DNA from: Promethearchaeota archaeon
Lineage (GTDB): Archaea > Asgardarchaeota > Lokiarchaeia > Sigynarchaeales > SOKP01
Reading direction: 5' to 3'
DNA: 6,062 bases
Assembly: GCA_019057975.1 (NCBI GenBank)
Contig: JAHLWJ010000282.1
Coordinates: forward strand, 1-6,062
Part shown: piece by piece, positions 6,031 to 6,062 of the stretch
How positions within the stretch are numbered: position 1 is the stretch's first letter
Layout: the number at the start of each line of letters is the position of its first letter
Notes under the pieces: generated by a model
Told to the model about the DNA's origin: nothing
What the model saw: the letters and a program-made list of their open reading frames with translations, nothing else
Database searches by the model: none
Position numbers and translations under genes: made by a program

Positions 6031-6062
6031 TAAAAAATAAAAGCTGGACAAAAGTGTTTACA
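6027..6062 (+). CDS. Start of a downstream gene, cut by the window edge
   Basis: ATG 6027-6029 overlaps the TGA of the small acidic protein gene by ATGA and opens a frame of 12 codons, MIKNKSWTKVFT, to the end of the window. A GGGAG string lies at 6022-6026 but directly abuts the ATG, too close for a normal ribosome site, so expression would rely on coupling to the gene before it. A basic N-terminus with SWTKVF is compatible with the cytoplasmic start of an ABC-2-type permease, but twelve residues cannot decide this. Confidence 0.35.
   Translation, partial: MIKNKSWTKVFT

Overview
The window is AT-rich bacterial DNA, with A/T-biased codons, ATG starts and clear Shine-Dalgarno sites of the GGGAGG/GGAG type. 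It looks like a low-GC anaerobic bacterium, perhaps Firmicutes or a candidate phylum such as Atribacterota, but nothing here fixes the taxon. All convincing genes are on the + strand. I see no tRNA, rRNA, CRISPR array, transposase or integrase.

Region 1 (1-900): the tail of an upstream reading frame ends at 95. It is followed by an endonuclease/exonuclease/phosphatase (EEP) family gene (128-868). That gene lies between two copies of the 12-mer GGGGACGGTTGT (71-82 and 877-888). The first copy keeps only a left arm TTGTCA and the second only the complementary right arm TGACAA, as if one hairpin element had been split around the gene.

Region 2 (900-4170): an accessory-type cluster of very AT-rich genes. 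It holds a PGN_0703-like putative restriction endonuclease (920-1783), a translationally coupled pair (1947-2651 and 2648-3331), and a second PD-(D/E)XK nuclease-like protein (3456-4169). In the pair, the first gene resembles the RlmJ methyltransferase fold and the second carries a helix-hairpin-helix (HhH) with a glycosylase-like Asp. Four of the five genes from 128 to 4169 match nuclease or DNA-binding/repair folds, and several have their own strong ribosome site. This fits a defence or mobile-DNA island, but no known multi-gene defence system is complete here.

Region 3 (4170-6062): a boundary stretch reads like a decayed gene with a +1 slip in an A7 run. It runs into a metallo-beta-lactamase/beta-CASP-type hydrolase (family start 4432, end 5757). 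A small acidic protein with a GTG start follows (5812-6030), then the first codons of a further gene overlapping it by ATGA (6027-). These genes are visibly less AT-biased and look like chromosomal backbone.
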